Shown: positions 1 through 6,431 of the stretch, in pieces
Numbering within the stretch: the first letter of the stretch is position 1
Layout: each line of letters opens with the position of its first letter
Assembly (NCBI GenBank): GCA_036564195.1
Contig: DATCLA010000195.1
Location: forward strand, 1 to 7,374
Length of the DNA stretch: 7,374 nt
Direction: 5' to 3'
Origin: DATCLA01 sp036564195
GTDB taxonomy: Bacteria > Bacillota > UBA4882 > UBA8346
Notes under the pieces: model-generated
Seen by the model: the letters and a program-made list of their open reading frames with translations, nothing else
Database searches by the model: none
Told to the model about the DNA's origin: nothing
Made by a program: the position numbers and the translations under genes

Positions 1-30
1 GGGTACTTGTAAACATTAAGCTTCTCTAGG

Positions 31-46
31 TTACTAATGTTAGTAA
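31..46. promoter_or_regulatory. Candidate operator palindrome upstream of uxaC
   Basis: TTACTAA (31-37) and TTAGTAA (40-46) are perfect 7-bp inverted arms around a 2-base centre, 58 bases before the uxaC start. The symmetry and size fit a dimeric repressor site. Hexuronate genes in bacteria are usually controlled by GntR- or LacI-family repressors, so a substrate-responsive operator is a reasonable inference. The site overlaps the possible -35 element at 40-45, which would suit repression. I see no second exact copy in the window, and no regulator gene is present to pair with it. A role as a hairpin is less likely because the stem is AT-rich and the loop is only two bases. Confidence 0.45.
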
Positions 47-68
47 TTTTCCCCTAATATTTTATAAA
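40..68 (+). promoter_or_regulatory. Possible vegetative promoter of uxaC
   Basis: TATAAA (63-68) resembles a -10 box, and TTAGTA (40-45) lies 17 bases upstream as a poor -35 (3 of 6 matches). A weak -35 would suit a regulated promoter. Transcription would start near 75, giving a leader of about 30 bases that contains the ribosome binding site at 87-94. The assignment is by eye only. Confidence 0.3.
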
Positions 69-103
69 ATAGAATCAAATGAATATAAGGAGGTAAATTT
101 GGT

Positions 104-1507
104 ATGAAGGCTTTTATGGATAAAGATTTCTTACTTAATAATCCAACGGCGGTAGAGTTATACGAAAATTACGCTAAGGATATGCCTATCTATGATTATC
201 ACTGCCATTTAAATCCCAAAGAAATTGCTGAGAATAAACGGTATCGCAATATTACCGAAATTTGGCTGGGCGGTGACCACTATAAATGGCGGGCCATGCG
301 GGCCATGGGGATTGATGAACGGTACATTACCGGTGATGCTTCCGATTACGAAAAGTTTCTGAAATGGGCAGAAACCATCCCAAATTGTATCGGTAACCCT
401 TTATATCATTGGACTCATTTGGAGTTGAAACGTTTTTTTGGGATTGACCAGTTGTTGTCGGTAGAGACCGCGGATCAGATTTGGAACCGTTGTAACGAAT
501 TACTTCAAAAAGATGATTTTACGGCCCGTAGTTTGATCGAACGTTCCAATGTCAAGGCTCTTTGTACCACCGATGACCCCACCGATACTCTTGAATACCA
601 TCAGGCCCTGGCTAAAGATGCTTCGTTTAAGGTTAAAGTCTATCCGGCCTGGCGTCCGGATAAGGCGTTGAATATTGAAAAACCCGGCTTTAGGGAATGG
701 ATTGCCAAACTGGGAAAAGTTACTGGGATGGAAATTAAAACTTTTGATGATTTAACTAAAGCGTTACTGCAACGTTTAGAGTATTTTCATAGGATGGGTT
801 GCCGGTTATCCGATCATGCTGCTGATCCTGTCCTATACGAGGAAAGCACAGCCGCCGAAGTCACCGCCATCCTACAAAAGGGTTTACGTGGGGAAAGCCT
901 GTCCGCTAAGGAAATCGCTCAGTTTAAAACCGAGCTTTTAGTGTTTCTCGGCCGGGAATATGCCCGACATGGCTGGGTAATGCAGTTGCATATCGGAACC
1001 ATCCGTAATAACAGTCAACGGATGATGCGGCTATTAGGGCCGGATACCGGATTCGATGCGATTGCCGATTATACCTTTGGAGTTGCGCTTTCCCGGTTTA
1101 TGGATAAATTGGACAGCACTGATGAATTACCCAAGACGGTTCTTTACTGCCTGAACCCCCGCGATAATGAGATGTTAGCCTCATTAGCCGGTTGTTTCCA
1201 AGGCGGCGGAGTTGCTGGAAAAATTCAGTTTGGTTCCGGATGGTGGTTCAATGACCAAAAAGACGGAATGATTCGCCAACTGGTTGCCTTAGCAAACATC
1301 GGATTATTGCCCTTGTTTGTAGGGATGCTTACCGATTCCCGAAGTTTTCTCTCTTATACCAGGCATGAATACTTCCGGCGTGTTCTTTGCAACCTGATTG
1401 GCGAGTGGGTTGAATCAGGTGAAGTGCCTAACAATATTCAGCATTTAGGAACAATTGTCCAAAATATCTGTTACCGGAATGCCGAAAAGTACTTTGGGAT
1501 TCGTTAA
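104..1507 (+). CDS. uxaC: Uronate isomerase (glucuronate/galacturonate isomerase)
   Basis: This enzyme (EC 5.3.1.12) interconverts D-glucuronate with D-fructuronate and D-galacturonate with D-tagaturonate in the cytoplasm, the first step of hexuronate catabolism. The 467-residue length is normal for the family, which has a metal-dependent amidohydrolase-type barrel. Family signatures are visible throughout: the N-terminal metal-site HxH in DYHCHL (H33, H35), ENKRYRNITEIWLGGDHYKW (43-62), TTDDPTD (155-161), HIGTIRNN (296-303), LNPRDN (350-355), GSGWWFND (377-384) and LTDSRSFLSYTRHEYFRR (409-426). The start is the ATG at 104, because AAGGAGGT (87-94) sits nine bases before it; the Met at residue 5 would be too far from this site. 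The gene is followed by uxaB in the same direction, so both steps of the galacturonate branch are encoded together. Control may act through the palindrome at 31-46. The sequence shows no truncation or missing motif. The identification is firm; preference for glucuronate or galacturonate cannot be read from sequence. Confidence 0.97.
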   Translation: MKAFMDKDFLLNNPTAVELYENYAKDMPIYDYHCHLNPKEIAENKRYRNITEIWLGGDHYKWRAMRAMGIDERYITGDASDYEKFLKWAETIPNCIGNPLYHWTHLELKRFFGIDQLLSVETADQIWNRCNELLQKDDFTARSLIERSNVKALCTTDDPTDTLEYHQALAKDASFKVKVYPAWRPDKALNIEKPGFREWIAKLGKVTGMEIKTFDDLTKALLQRLEYFHRMGCRLSDHAADPVLYEESTAAEVTAILQKGLRGESLSAKEIAQFKTELLVFLGREYARHGWVMQLHIGTIRNNSQRMMRLLGPDTGFDAIADYTFGVALSRFMDKLDSTDELPKTVLYCLNPRDNEMLASLAGCFQGGGVAGKIQFGSGWWFNDQKDGMIRQLVALANIGLLPLFVGMLTDSRSFLSYTRHEYFRRVLCNLIGEWVESGEVPNNIQHLGTIVQNICYRNAEKYFGIR

Positions 1508-1531
1508 CCGCGAACAGTCAGTTGGGCTTAG

Positions 1532-1559
1532 CCATAGGTTCACTAGTTCTAACCTATGG
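1532..1559 (+). repeat. Perfect 9-bp inverted repeat (hairpin) after uxaC
   Basis: CCATAGGTT (1532-1540) and AACCTATGG (1551-1559) pair perfectly around a 10-base loop, 24 bases after the uxaC stop. No T-run follows (the next bases are TGATTGTG), so it is not a classical intrinsic terminator. It may act as an mRNA 3' stabilising stem or partial attenuator between uxaC and uxaB. Alternatively it may mark the junction that created the adjacent transaldolase remnant, because the right arm runs into the remnant's readable start. Confidence 0.6.
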
Positions 1560-1706
1560 TGATTGTGAAAGCCTCATTGGCGCTATCCTTTTGTTACGGC
1601 GCTTTTCAAGGTGTTGCTGCAGCTTGCCACAGATCCTCTGACCGATGCAGGAATCACCCGGTTTTTAAAGGATTGGAAAGGACTGACCGCTGCAGTAAAC
1701 GGATAA
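1553..1706 (+). pseudogene. Remnant of transaldolase / fructose-6-phosphate aldolase C-terminus
   Basis: The frame ending at the TAA of 1704-1706 reads FKVLLQL (from 1605) and then DPLTDAGITRFLKDW (1632-1676). This matches the recalled C-terminal pattern of FSA/TalC-type small transaldolases (LKVxxQLxxHPLTDxGIxxFLxDW). Just upstream, a different frame reads VKASLA (1565-1582), resembling the preceding helix of the same family (VxEAAL.GA). The reading frame therefore shifts somewhere near 1583-1595. No start codon with a ribosome site, and none of the roughly 170 upstream residues or the Schiff-base lysine region, is present. The piece is thus a broken 3' end and not a small gene. Intact enzymes of this family cleave or transfer dihydroxyacetone units in sugar phosphate metabolism. 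The ancestral locus may have held a transaldolase between uxaC and uxaB, or the fragment arrived by rearrangement. Recognition rests on remembered family consensus, not on a search. Confidence 0.7.
1638..1695 (+). repeat. Imperfect 13-bp direct repeat in the remnant
   Basis: CTGACCGATGCAG (1638-1650) recurs as CTGACCGCTGCAG (1683-1695), 12 of 13 bases identical, at a distance of exactly 45 bases. Both copies lie in the same codon phase of the transaldolase remnant (Leu-Thr-Asp-Ala and Leu-Thr-Ala-Ala). This could be chance within a coding-derived segment or a small duplication; no function is evident. Confidence 0.4.
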
Positions 1707-1761
1707 ACTATTAACGGTCGGTTTTAACAGGCTTGGATGCTAAAAGAAGGGAGTCTTTTTA

Positions 1762-3288
1762 ATGCCTAATGGAAATCTGCCACAGCTAAACCGAAAATTA
1801 TTAATGGAAAAGTATATTGGTACCCCCTTGGCAAACTATTCAAGGGACATTTTAAACTACCCGGAACGGGTAATACAGTTTGGAGAAGGAAACTTTTTAA
1901 GAGCATTCGTTGAGTGGGCGATTCACCGTATGAATACCTGCGGCGTTTTCCGCGGCCGGGTGGTGGTTGTCCAACCGATTGCCCAGGGGCGTATCAAAGA
2001 ACTCAACGTCCAAGACGGTTTATATACCCTAATCTTAAGGGGTACAGAGGCCGGTAAAGTGATTGACCGACGAGAAATCATCCCCTCGATCAGCCGGGGC
2101 CTTTCGGTAACCGAACAATGGGAGGCAGTGCTTCAATGTGCCGAAAACCCGGAAATTGAATTTGTTGTTTCCAATACTACTGAAGCCGGGATTACTTATC
2201 ATGCCGGCGATCGGCTGGACTCAAACCCGCCAGTCTCCTTTCCCGCCAAAATAACGGCTTACCTGTACCGCCGTTTTCAACATTTTCATGGCGATTTAAC
2301 CAAGGGCTTAACATTTATTCCCTGCGAATTAATCGATCGGAACGGCGATAGTTTAAAGAAACTGGTTCTTCAATATGCCACAGAATGGAATTTACCGGAG
2401 ACCTTTCACCAGTGGGTTAACTCTGCCAACCGTTTTCTCAATACTTTGGTAGACCGGATCGTAACCGGATATCCTTCTAAAGAAGCTGCCGAATTGGAAG
2501 CCAGCTTCGGTTACCGTGACCAAAACTTAGATACCGGCGAAATCTTTCACTGTTGGATCATTGAGGGTGATGCCCAATTAGCCGAAAAATTACCTTTTCA
2601 CCAAGCCGGGTTAAATGTAAAATGGGTAGCTAACCAGACTCCATACCGGACCCGGAAAGTCAGGATTTTAAACGGCACCCATACCGCCTCGGTAGCGGTT
2701 TCACTCTTATCCAAGGTTGATATTGTCCGTGATGCGGTTAATGATGCCACAATTGGCCGGTTTATGAGGGAGGTTTTATTCGAAGAGATCATTCCTACCC
2801 TGGATCTGGACAGCAATGAATTAACTTCATTTGCAACCGCGGTTTTGGAACGGTTCAACAATCCTTTTATTGATCATAAATGGTTTGATATTTCCTTAAA
2901 TTCAATCTCAAAATTCACTGCCCGGGTAATGCCTTCCTTAATGACCTATTTGAAACGCCAAGGGAAGTTGCCCGTGCGGTTAAGCTTCTCTTTGGCGGCC
3001 TTGATTGCCCTGTACCGCGGCACTGAAATTCGTGACAACAAACTGGTCGGACACCGTGACGGAATCGAATACTTCATCCAGGACGATTTAGAAATCCTCA
3101 AGTTTTTCAGGGATAATTGGCAGGAATATGCGGCCGGAAAACTTAGCGTCACACAATTGACAACTAATGTCCTGAACCGTTTCTGGCCGGAGAGTGTTAC
3201 TGAATATCCGCCATTGGTAATAGCGGTAGCCGACTGGTTGACCGCGATTATCAGCCAAGGTGTACCTGCCTGTTTAAAAAAGCTTTAA
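1762..3288 (+). CDS. uxaB: Tagaturonate reductase (altronate oxidoreductase)
   Basis: The product reduces D-tagaturonate to D-altronate with NADH (EC 1.1.1.58), the second step of galacturonate catabolism after UxaC. It belongs to the polyol-specific long-chain dehydrogenase/reductase family. The nucleotide-binding N-terminal domain opens with QFGEGNFLRAF (39-49), the tagaturonate-type form, unlike the LGxGxFHRAH form of mannitol dehydrogenases and fructuronate reductase. SNTTEAGI (137-144) and PCELIDRNG (187-195) follow, then RFLNTLVDRIVTGYP (224-238). The C-terminal domain holds the catalytic pattern KxxxxNxxH as K299, N304 and H307, and LNSISKFTARVMPSL (379-393). The length of 508 residues is slightly above usual because of a short N-terminal extension of about 30 residues before the dinucleotide fold. 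The ATG at 1762 is chosen because AAGGGAG (1747-1753) lies eight bases upstream; the Met at residue 15 has no ribosome site. It probably shares a transcript with uxaC across a 254-base gap and ends at the terminator at 3337-3366. Altronate dehydratase and the ketodeoxygluconate genes are not in this window. Confidence 0.95.
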   Translation: MPNGNLPQLNRKLLMEKYIGTPLANYSRDILNYPERVIQFGEGNFLRAFVEWAIHRMNTCGVFRGRVVVVQPIAQGRIKELNVQDGLYTLILRGTEAGKVIDRREIIPSISRGLSVTEQWEAVLQCAENPEIEFVVSNTTEAGITYHAGDRLDSNPPVSFPAKITAYLYRRFQHFHGDLTKGLTFIPCELIDRNGDSLKKLVLQYATEWNLPETFHQWVNSANRFLNTLVDRIVTGYPSKEAAELEASFGYRDQNLDTGEIFHCWIIEGDAQLAEKLPFHQAGLNVKWVANQTPYRTRKVRILNGTHTASVAVSLLSKVDIVRDAVNDATIGRFMREVLFEEIIPTLDLDSNELTSFATAVLERFNNPFIDHKWFDISLNSISKFTARVMPSLMTYLKRQGKLPVRLSFSLAALIALYRGTEIRDNKLVGHRDGIEYFIQDDLEILKFFRDNWQEYAAGKLSVTQLTTNVLNRFWPESVTEYPPLVIAVADWLTAIISQGVPACLKKL

Positions 3289-3293
3289 TGATG

Positions 3294-3325
3294 GCGCTTT
3301 ACTACAAGTGAAAAGAAAGAAGCGC
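3294..3325 (+). repeat. Short inverted repeat after uxaB
   Basis: GCGCTT (3294-3299) and AAGCGC (3320-3325) can pair around a 20-base purine-rich loop, starting six bases after the uxaB stop. The stem is short and no T-run follows, so it may simply add 3' structure ahead of the real terminator at 3337-3366, or be chance. Confidence 0.3.
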
Positions 3326-3336
3326 GAAACATTCAG

Positions 3337-3366
3337 AAGCCTGGCTTAAAGCAGTCAGGCTTTTTT
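3337..3366 (+). terminator. Rho-independent terminator of uxaB
   Basis: AAGCCTG (3337-3343) pairs with CAGGCTT (3356-3362) around a 12-base loop, and the stem runs into six T residues (3361-3366). It lies 48 bases after the uxaB stop, in the right orientation to end the uxaC-uxaB transcript. On the opposite strand the stem is not followed by a clear T-run, so it is less likely to terminate the convergent HD-domain gene. Confidence 0.88.
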
Positions 3367-3406
3367 GTGTAAACTCCGGGCATGGAATCTAACCGTTAAT
3401 TTAATT

Positions 3407-3427
3407 ACTGTTATCTTCCGGAACAGT
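3407..3427 (-). terminator. Weak candidate terminator stem for the HD-domain gene
   Basis: ACTGTT (3407-3412) and AACAGT (3422-3427) pair around a nine-base loop. The stem can be extended by AATT/AATT pairing with a two-base bulge (3403-3406 with 3430-3433). It is located about 20 bases past the stop of the - strand gene, where a terminator would be expected. The bases that follow on the - strand are AT-rich (AATTAAATTAA) and not a pure T-run, so the stem is imperfect. A separate perfect 10-bp palindrome, GGTTTAAACC, lies between it and the gene at 3439-3448. Confidence 0.3.
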
Positions 3428-3449
3428 TTAATTGGGACGGTTTAAACCA

Positions 3450-4112
3450 TTAAAGTATTTTAATCCCGTTAATCTCGATTTTAAAAGCACAATTTAGAAA
3501 TTCCGCCGCACGGCGGCACATTACCATCCGCACCAGAAAGATTTCGAAATATTCCATGACCGGACAGATCTCAGTCTCGATGGTCAGTTCCAGGGTAATA
3601 CTCTTTTTTTCCGGGTCTACCTTGAGAAACGAATGGACAGCTGCATAATTGACGCGGTCGTGAATGTCAAAGGTGGCAAAGTCGACATTTCTGACCCGGC
3701 TGCGGTGCACATCCGACTTGTCGGCTAAGATCACTGCCGCGGCAATGTTATTGACAGCCTCACCGTATTCCTCTTCATGATTGCCGATGGCCCCGACAAT
3801 GGCAGCTGCCTCCATTGGGTCCATTGCTTGTTTTAATAAATAGTCAAGGGCGATAATGGCGCCGCTTTGTCCGTGTTCCTTGCGGTTGACAATATTGCCA
3901 ATGTCATGAAGATAGCCGGCGATGGCAGCTAATTCACACTGACGTTCCGAATAACCGAGTCGCTGTAAGATATTTTGGGAAATATTTGACACCAGCTCGG
4001 CGTGGCGGAGGCCATGTTCGGTGAAGCCTAAAGCTCCCAAATGTTCATTGGCGGTTTGAATGAAAGCCGTAATTAACGGGTCCTGCTTGATCTCATTTAA
4101 AGTGATTCCCAT
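3450..4112 (-). CDS. HD-domain metal-dependent phosphohydrolase, uncharacterised
   Basis: This 220-residue soluble protein carries a complete HD-superfamily metal site. The first His is in LRHAEL (H37), the HD doublet in GYLHDIGN (H69, D70), further histidines are at H80 (EHGQSG) and H112 (GNHEEEYG), and the last Asp is in LADKSDVHRSRVRN (D131). Such proteins hydrolyse phosphate esters of nucleotides or related compounds, but the substrate of this subgroup is not known to me. The C-terminal part, from SITLELTIET (171-180) to the end, forms an extra conserved region containing MEYFEIFLVRMVMCRRAAEF (186-205). No GGDEF, GYP (cyclic-di-GMP), RelA or sensor domain is present. The ATG at 4110-4112 has AAAAGGAG (4121-4128) eight bases upstream. 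The gene converges on uxaB and diverges from the secreted-protein genes, so it is probably a single-gene transcript from its own promoter. I recall closely similar proteins in several anaerobic Bacillota, suggesting a conserved housekeeping-like role; this is recollection only. Confidence 0.88.
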   Translation of the reverse strand: MGITLNEIKQDPLITAFIQTANEHLGALGFTEHGLRHAELVSNISQNILQRLGYSERQCELAAIAGYLHDIGNIVNRKEHGQSGAIIALDYLLKQAMDPMEAAAIVGAIGNHEEEYGEAVNNIAAAVILADKSDVHRSRVRNVDFATFDIHDRVNYAAVHSFLKVDPEKKSITLELTIETEICPVMEYFEIFLVRMVMCRRAAEFLNCAFKIEINGIKIL

Positions 4113-4404
4113 CGGTTTTACTCCTTTTGGTATTTAATGGAACCAAAATCTTAGTCTTAGTATATTATTTAACAACACGATTGCAAAAAACCTCCATTAA
4201 TGTTAAAATTATTTAACTTAAATTAAAATTTTGACAGGTTCAGTAAGATTATTCAGGGCGGTTTTCATAATTTTTAATACCATGATTTTAATATTAGATC
4301 GTAAGCAACCCATCCGGGACCGACGTCAAGCTATTCTTTTTAAAGCTTACATTACTGAGTGTAATTATGAAACGCCCAATTAATTGATGGGAGTGGCTAA
4401 ACGG
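4113..4404. other. Divergent intergenic region, AT-rich
   Basis: This region of about 290 bases separates the - strand HD-domain gene from the + strand secreted-protein genes and must hold both promoters. Besides the HD promoter it has two copies of TTAAAATT twenty bases apart (4203-4210 and 4223-4230), the second within the palindrome AAAATTTT (4225-4232). A short inverted repeat, ATTAC/GTAAT, is at 4351-4365. For the + strand gene I find only weak promoter candidates: TTTAAA (4339-4344) with TAATTA (4362-4367) at 17 bases. The perfect TTGACA at 4231 has no suitable -10 partner. No small gene or RNA gene is recognisable here. Confidence 0.5.
4159..4186 (-). promoter_or_regulatory. Promoter of the HD-domain gene
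   Basis: Reading the - strand, TTGCAA (4186-4181) is a -35 with 4 of 6 matches and TATACT (4164-4159) is a -10 with 5 of 6 matches, separated by 16 bases. Transcription would start near 4152, about 40 bases before the ATG, leaving the ribosome site at 4121-4128 inside the leader. Upstream on the same strand, the A/T-rich tract at about 4196-4232 could serve as an UP element. Confidence 0.6.
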
Positions 4405-5340
4405 ATGAAACGGGCATTAACAATCTTGGGACTAATCGTTATTTTGGGGCTGAACAGGTCCGGATTGGCCAAGGCTGATCCCGTCAGCCTCAAGTACCGG
4501 ATGGCAACCGGAGCGCATTATCAATATCAAATGACGGTTCAAACCGAAACTGTCCAACAAATCTGGGGTCAGCCGGTGGACCGAAAGGAAACTTGGAGTA
4601 TCAGGTATGGGATTACGGTATTAAGCGGCAGTAATAATAAAAGCGGGATTTTGTTGCGTGTTACTTACGATTCCATTGATTATCAGTTTAGCAATGCTTT
4701 TCTACAGTATGCATACAAGCTATACCCGGACTGTTCCGGTTTGCCTGCCGGGCTGCAACCCTATGCGGAGTTGGTCGGGAGCGAATTTCATCTGAAACTG
4801 CAAAACTGCTCCAAGACTAATATGCCGGAAAAGCGGCCCCAATCAGTAAACTCCGATCTTCGGCAACTCTTGTCCCCAGCTAATCCGGAAGCATACACCG
4901 TTAATTTTATGTTTCATGAATTGATTCACAATCTTTTTCCGGTCTATCCGAAAAGCCGTAAAGCACTGCAACCCGGGGACTGTTGGAAAGAGCGGTTAAC
5001 TGTCAGTAACGGTCAGGTAGCCCCAAAGCTGCAGGCAGTATATGAGCTTACCGCAACCAGTGGCGATCAGCTCCAGGTGGAGTTAGAGACACCTTCCGGA
5101 TGCAGCTTGAAACAGAAATTTGCCTCCAAAGTCAATCAGCAGGTCGTTGCCGAAAATATAGTTAACTTGACCGGTACTGCCCGGGGCAGTTTTCGTATTG
5201 CTAAGGTCGACAGTTTACCTTTGGAAGGGAAGATTAGGTTAGATTTAGCCGGAGAAATTAAAAAGTCAGGTCTGGACATACCTACAACCTTGAAGCTGGA
5301 TGTGAATTACCGTCTCATTAATCAATCTTATGGAGGATAA
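4405..5340 (+). CDS. Secreted protein, DUF6263-like (paralog 1)
   Basis: The product is an exported protein of unknown function, 311 residues from the chosen start. The reading frame is open from a TTG at 4384 and an ATG at 4387, but neither has a ribosome site. The ATG at 4405 has GGGAG (4389-4393) 11 bases upstream and gives a canonical signal peptide: MKR, a hydrophobic core (ALTILGLIVILGL) and an AKA cleavage site before DPVSL. Numbered from this start, the mature part is a beta-rich, soluble-looking chain. It opens with LKYRMATGAHYQYQM, has VGSEFHLKL (124-132), a PGDCWKERL segment (190-198) and a late NLTGTARGSF (254-263). These positions parallel FQPGQSY, VGDEIKFEL, VGESWEQEI and LSGGLTGVF of the next gene, so the two appear to be diverged paralogs. 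The layout recalls DUF6263-type proteins. Its last codons carry the ribosome site of the next gene, showing tight translational coupling. No enzymatic motif is credible; an HELIH string at 171-175 is discussed under rejected items. Confidence 0.75.
   Translation: MKRALTILGLIVILGLNRSGLAKADPVSLKYRMATGAHYQYQMTVQTETVQQIWGQPVDRKETWSIRYGITVLSGSNNKSGILLRVTYDSIDYQFSNAFLQYAYKLYPDCSGLPAGLQPYAELVGSEFHLKLQNCSKTNMPEKRPQSVNSDLRQLLSPANPEAYTVNFMFHELIHNLFPVYPKSRKALQPGDCWKERLTVSNGQVAPKLQAVYELTATSGDQLQVELETPSGCSLKQKFASKVNQQVVAENIVNLTGTARGSFRIAKVDSLPLEGKIRLDLAGEIKKSGLDIPTTLKLDVNYRLINQSYGG
5332..5336 (+). promoter_or_regulatory. Ribosome binding site inside the end of paralog 1
   Basis: GGAGG lies in the last two sense codons (Gly-Gly) of the upstream gene, just before its TAA, and six bases before the ATG at 5343. 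Ribosomes ending the first gene are thus placed at the start of the second, which fixes the start of paralog 2 and implies one operon with matched synthesis. Confidence 0.85.
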
Positions 5341-5342
5341 AG

Positions 5343-6317
5343 ATGAAGAAGTTAACTTCTTTTTTTTGGTCGGCTTTAATTTGGTTTGCCTTGGCTTGTG
5401 GCTGCCGGGTTAGTGCTGAACCGGAACGGATCCTTCTCAAACAACAATTTCAACCCGGCCAATCCTATAATCTGATTGAATTGTGCCAGTTCCAACTGGA
5501 GATGGGGGAAGGTGCGTATAAAGTGACGCTGAATTCCAGCACCGGCGTGGGTTATATTTACAGCATTGAAAAGCTTAACCCGTTAGGAGAGATTCTGGTC
5601 AAGCTGAAGCTGCACTCGTTCTATTATGAGAGTCCTGGCCTTTCCGGTTCTGTCAATTCTTACGATTCCACCAATCCTTTTGCTCTGCCGATCGCAGGTA
5701 CAGAACTCTTTTCTTATTTAGTCGGCGATGAAATTAAGTTTGAATTGGATCCCACCGGTCAAGTCCGGACAGTCCGTTTTTCCGATAATTTTTTTAAAAA
5801 GGTGTTGCACTACTTTCGCAGCCATCAAGTTAAAATCGAACGGGAAACCATTGAAAAAAAGCTGATTGATGCCTTCCAAGCCCAGCTGCAACAGGGAAGA
5901 AATTCACCGGAACAGGGCGTATTTCCTGAAACACCGGTAGCGGTCGGAGAATCCTGGGAACAGGAGATCAAGTTCGAAAACAATGGGATTTCTTTGACCC
6001 AAAAAGCGATCTATACCTTAAAGAAGCGCCAAAACGGAGTTGCCTATATTGAACTTGATTCTCAAGGAATTACTGCCCAAACCAATACCGGAGGCGGTTA
6101 TAAATTCGTTAACTTATCCGGCGGCCTGACAGGAGTTTTTGCGATTGACGAAGCTACGGCATGGATCAACCGCTATAAGCTTCAACTTAAACTTGACGCC
6201 AAGGTTCAGGCTGAACCGGCTGGTTCGCCGGAACCAGACGGCCAATCCTCAACTATAGAGTTGCTCCCCTTTCATCTGGAAGGTACGTTAGTCCGCAAAC
6301 CCGGTGGTAATAATTAA
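5343..6317 (+). CDS. Secreted protein, DUF6263-like (paralog 2)
   Basis: This is an exported protein of 324 residues with no known function. The N-terminus has MKK, a hydrophobic stretch (residues 7-19) and a plausible signal peptidase I site after VSA (23-25). A CGC triplet at 19-21 makes a lipoprotein conceivable, but the residues before either Cys do not form a good lipobox. The mature part starts with LLKQQFQPGQSYNLIELCQF (31-50), continues with LVGDEIKFELDPTGQVRTV (126-144), has a charged, probably helical stretch at about 150-185, then FPETPVAVGESWEQEI (194-209) and GGLTGVFAIDEATA (260-273). The DPTGxV turn and the FPxxPVxVGxSW segment are what I associate with DUF6263-like families. 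Paralog 1 has weaker versions in the same order, with FPVYPKSRKALQPGDCW at the second. The gene starts two bases after paralog 1 ends, so the two are cotranslated. A binding or structural role at the cell or spore envelope is a guess from the signal peptides and the adjacent GH18 gene. Confidence 0.75.
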   Translation: MKKLTSFFWSALIWFALACGCRVSAEPERILLKQQFQPGQSYNLIELCQFQLEMGEGAYKVTLNSSTGVGYIYSIEKLNPLGEILVKLKLHSFYYESPGLSGSVNSYDSTNPFALPIAGTELFSYLVGDEIKFELDPTGQVRTVRFSDNFFKKVLHYFRSHQVKIERETIEKKLIDAFQAQLQQGRNSPEQGVFPETPVAVGESWEQEIKFENNGISLTQKAIYTLKKRQNGVAYIELDSQGITAQTNTGGGYKFVNLSGGLTGVFAIDEATAWINRYKLQLKLDAKVQAEPAGSPEPDGQSSTIELLPFHLEGTLVRKPGGNN

Positions 6318-6343
6318 GGCAAACCGGTCCGGCGGTTACTTGG

Positions 6344-6367
6344 AAATATTAGATAAAATTAATATTT
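6344..6367. repeat. AT-rich inverted repeat before the GH18 gene
   Basis: AAATATT (6344-6350) and AATATTT (6361-6367) are perfect inverted arms around ten AT-rich bases, within the 114-base gap between paralog 2 and the GH18 gene. A smaller GC-rich inverted repeat, AACCG/CGGTT (6322-6337), precedes it just after the paralog 2 stop. Neither is followed by a T-run. The AT-rich element could be a regulator site or part of a promoter (TAAAAT at 6354-6359 resembles a -10 but lacks a -35), so the GH18 gene may be expressed partly on its own. Confidence 0.4.
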
Positions 6368-6431
6368 ATAAGCAGGAAGCAACGGCAGTTCTCTCTAAAG
6401 ATCGGTGTTATGGAGTCTTGGGAGGAAGCAG

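Noticed and set aside
1611..1706. Small protein starting at GTG 1611 in the uxaC-uxaB gap
   Set aside because: It has no ribosome site before the GTG, and its sequence matches the tail of a larger transaldolase with the frame continuing upstream, which points to a broken gene and not a real small protein.
2598..2861. 87-codon open frame on the - strand inside uxaB
   Set aside because: It lies fully antisense to a firmly identified gene, has no ribosome site or recognisable protein features, and is a shadow of uxaB codon use.
2946..3152. 68-codon open frame on the - strand inside uxaB
   Set aside because: It is antisense to conserved uxaB sequence and shows no domain or start signal.
4231..4255. 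Perfect TTGACA at 4231-4236 as a -35 for the secreted-protein operon
   Set aside because: No -10-like sequence lies 16-18 bases downstream (positions 4253-4260 read TCAGGGCG), so I do not call a promoter there.
4918..4932. HELIH string in the first secreted paralog, resembling the HExxH zinc protease motif
   Set aside because: It falls where the paralog has the unrelated region before FPETPVAVGESW. No third ligand or metalloprotease fold context is visible, and the paralog lacks the motif, so it is most likely chance.
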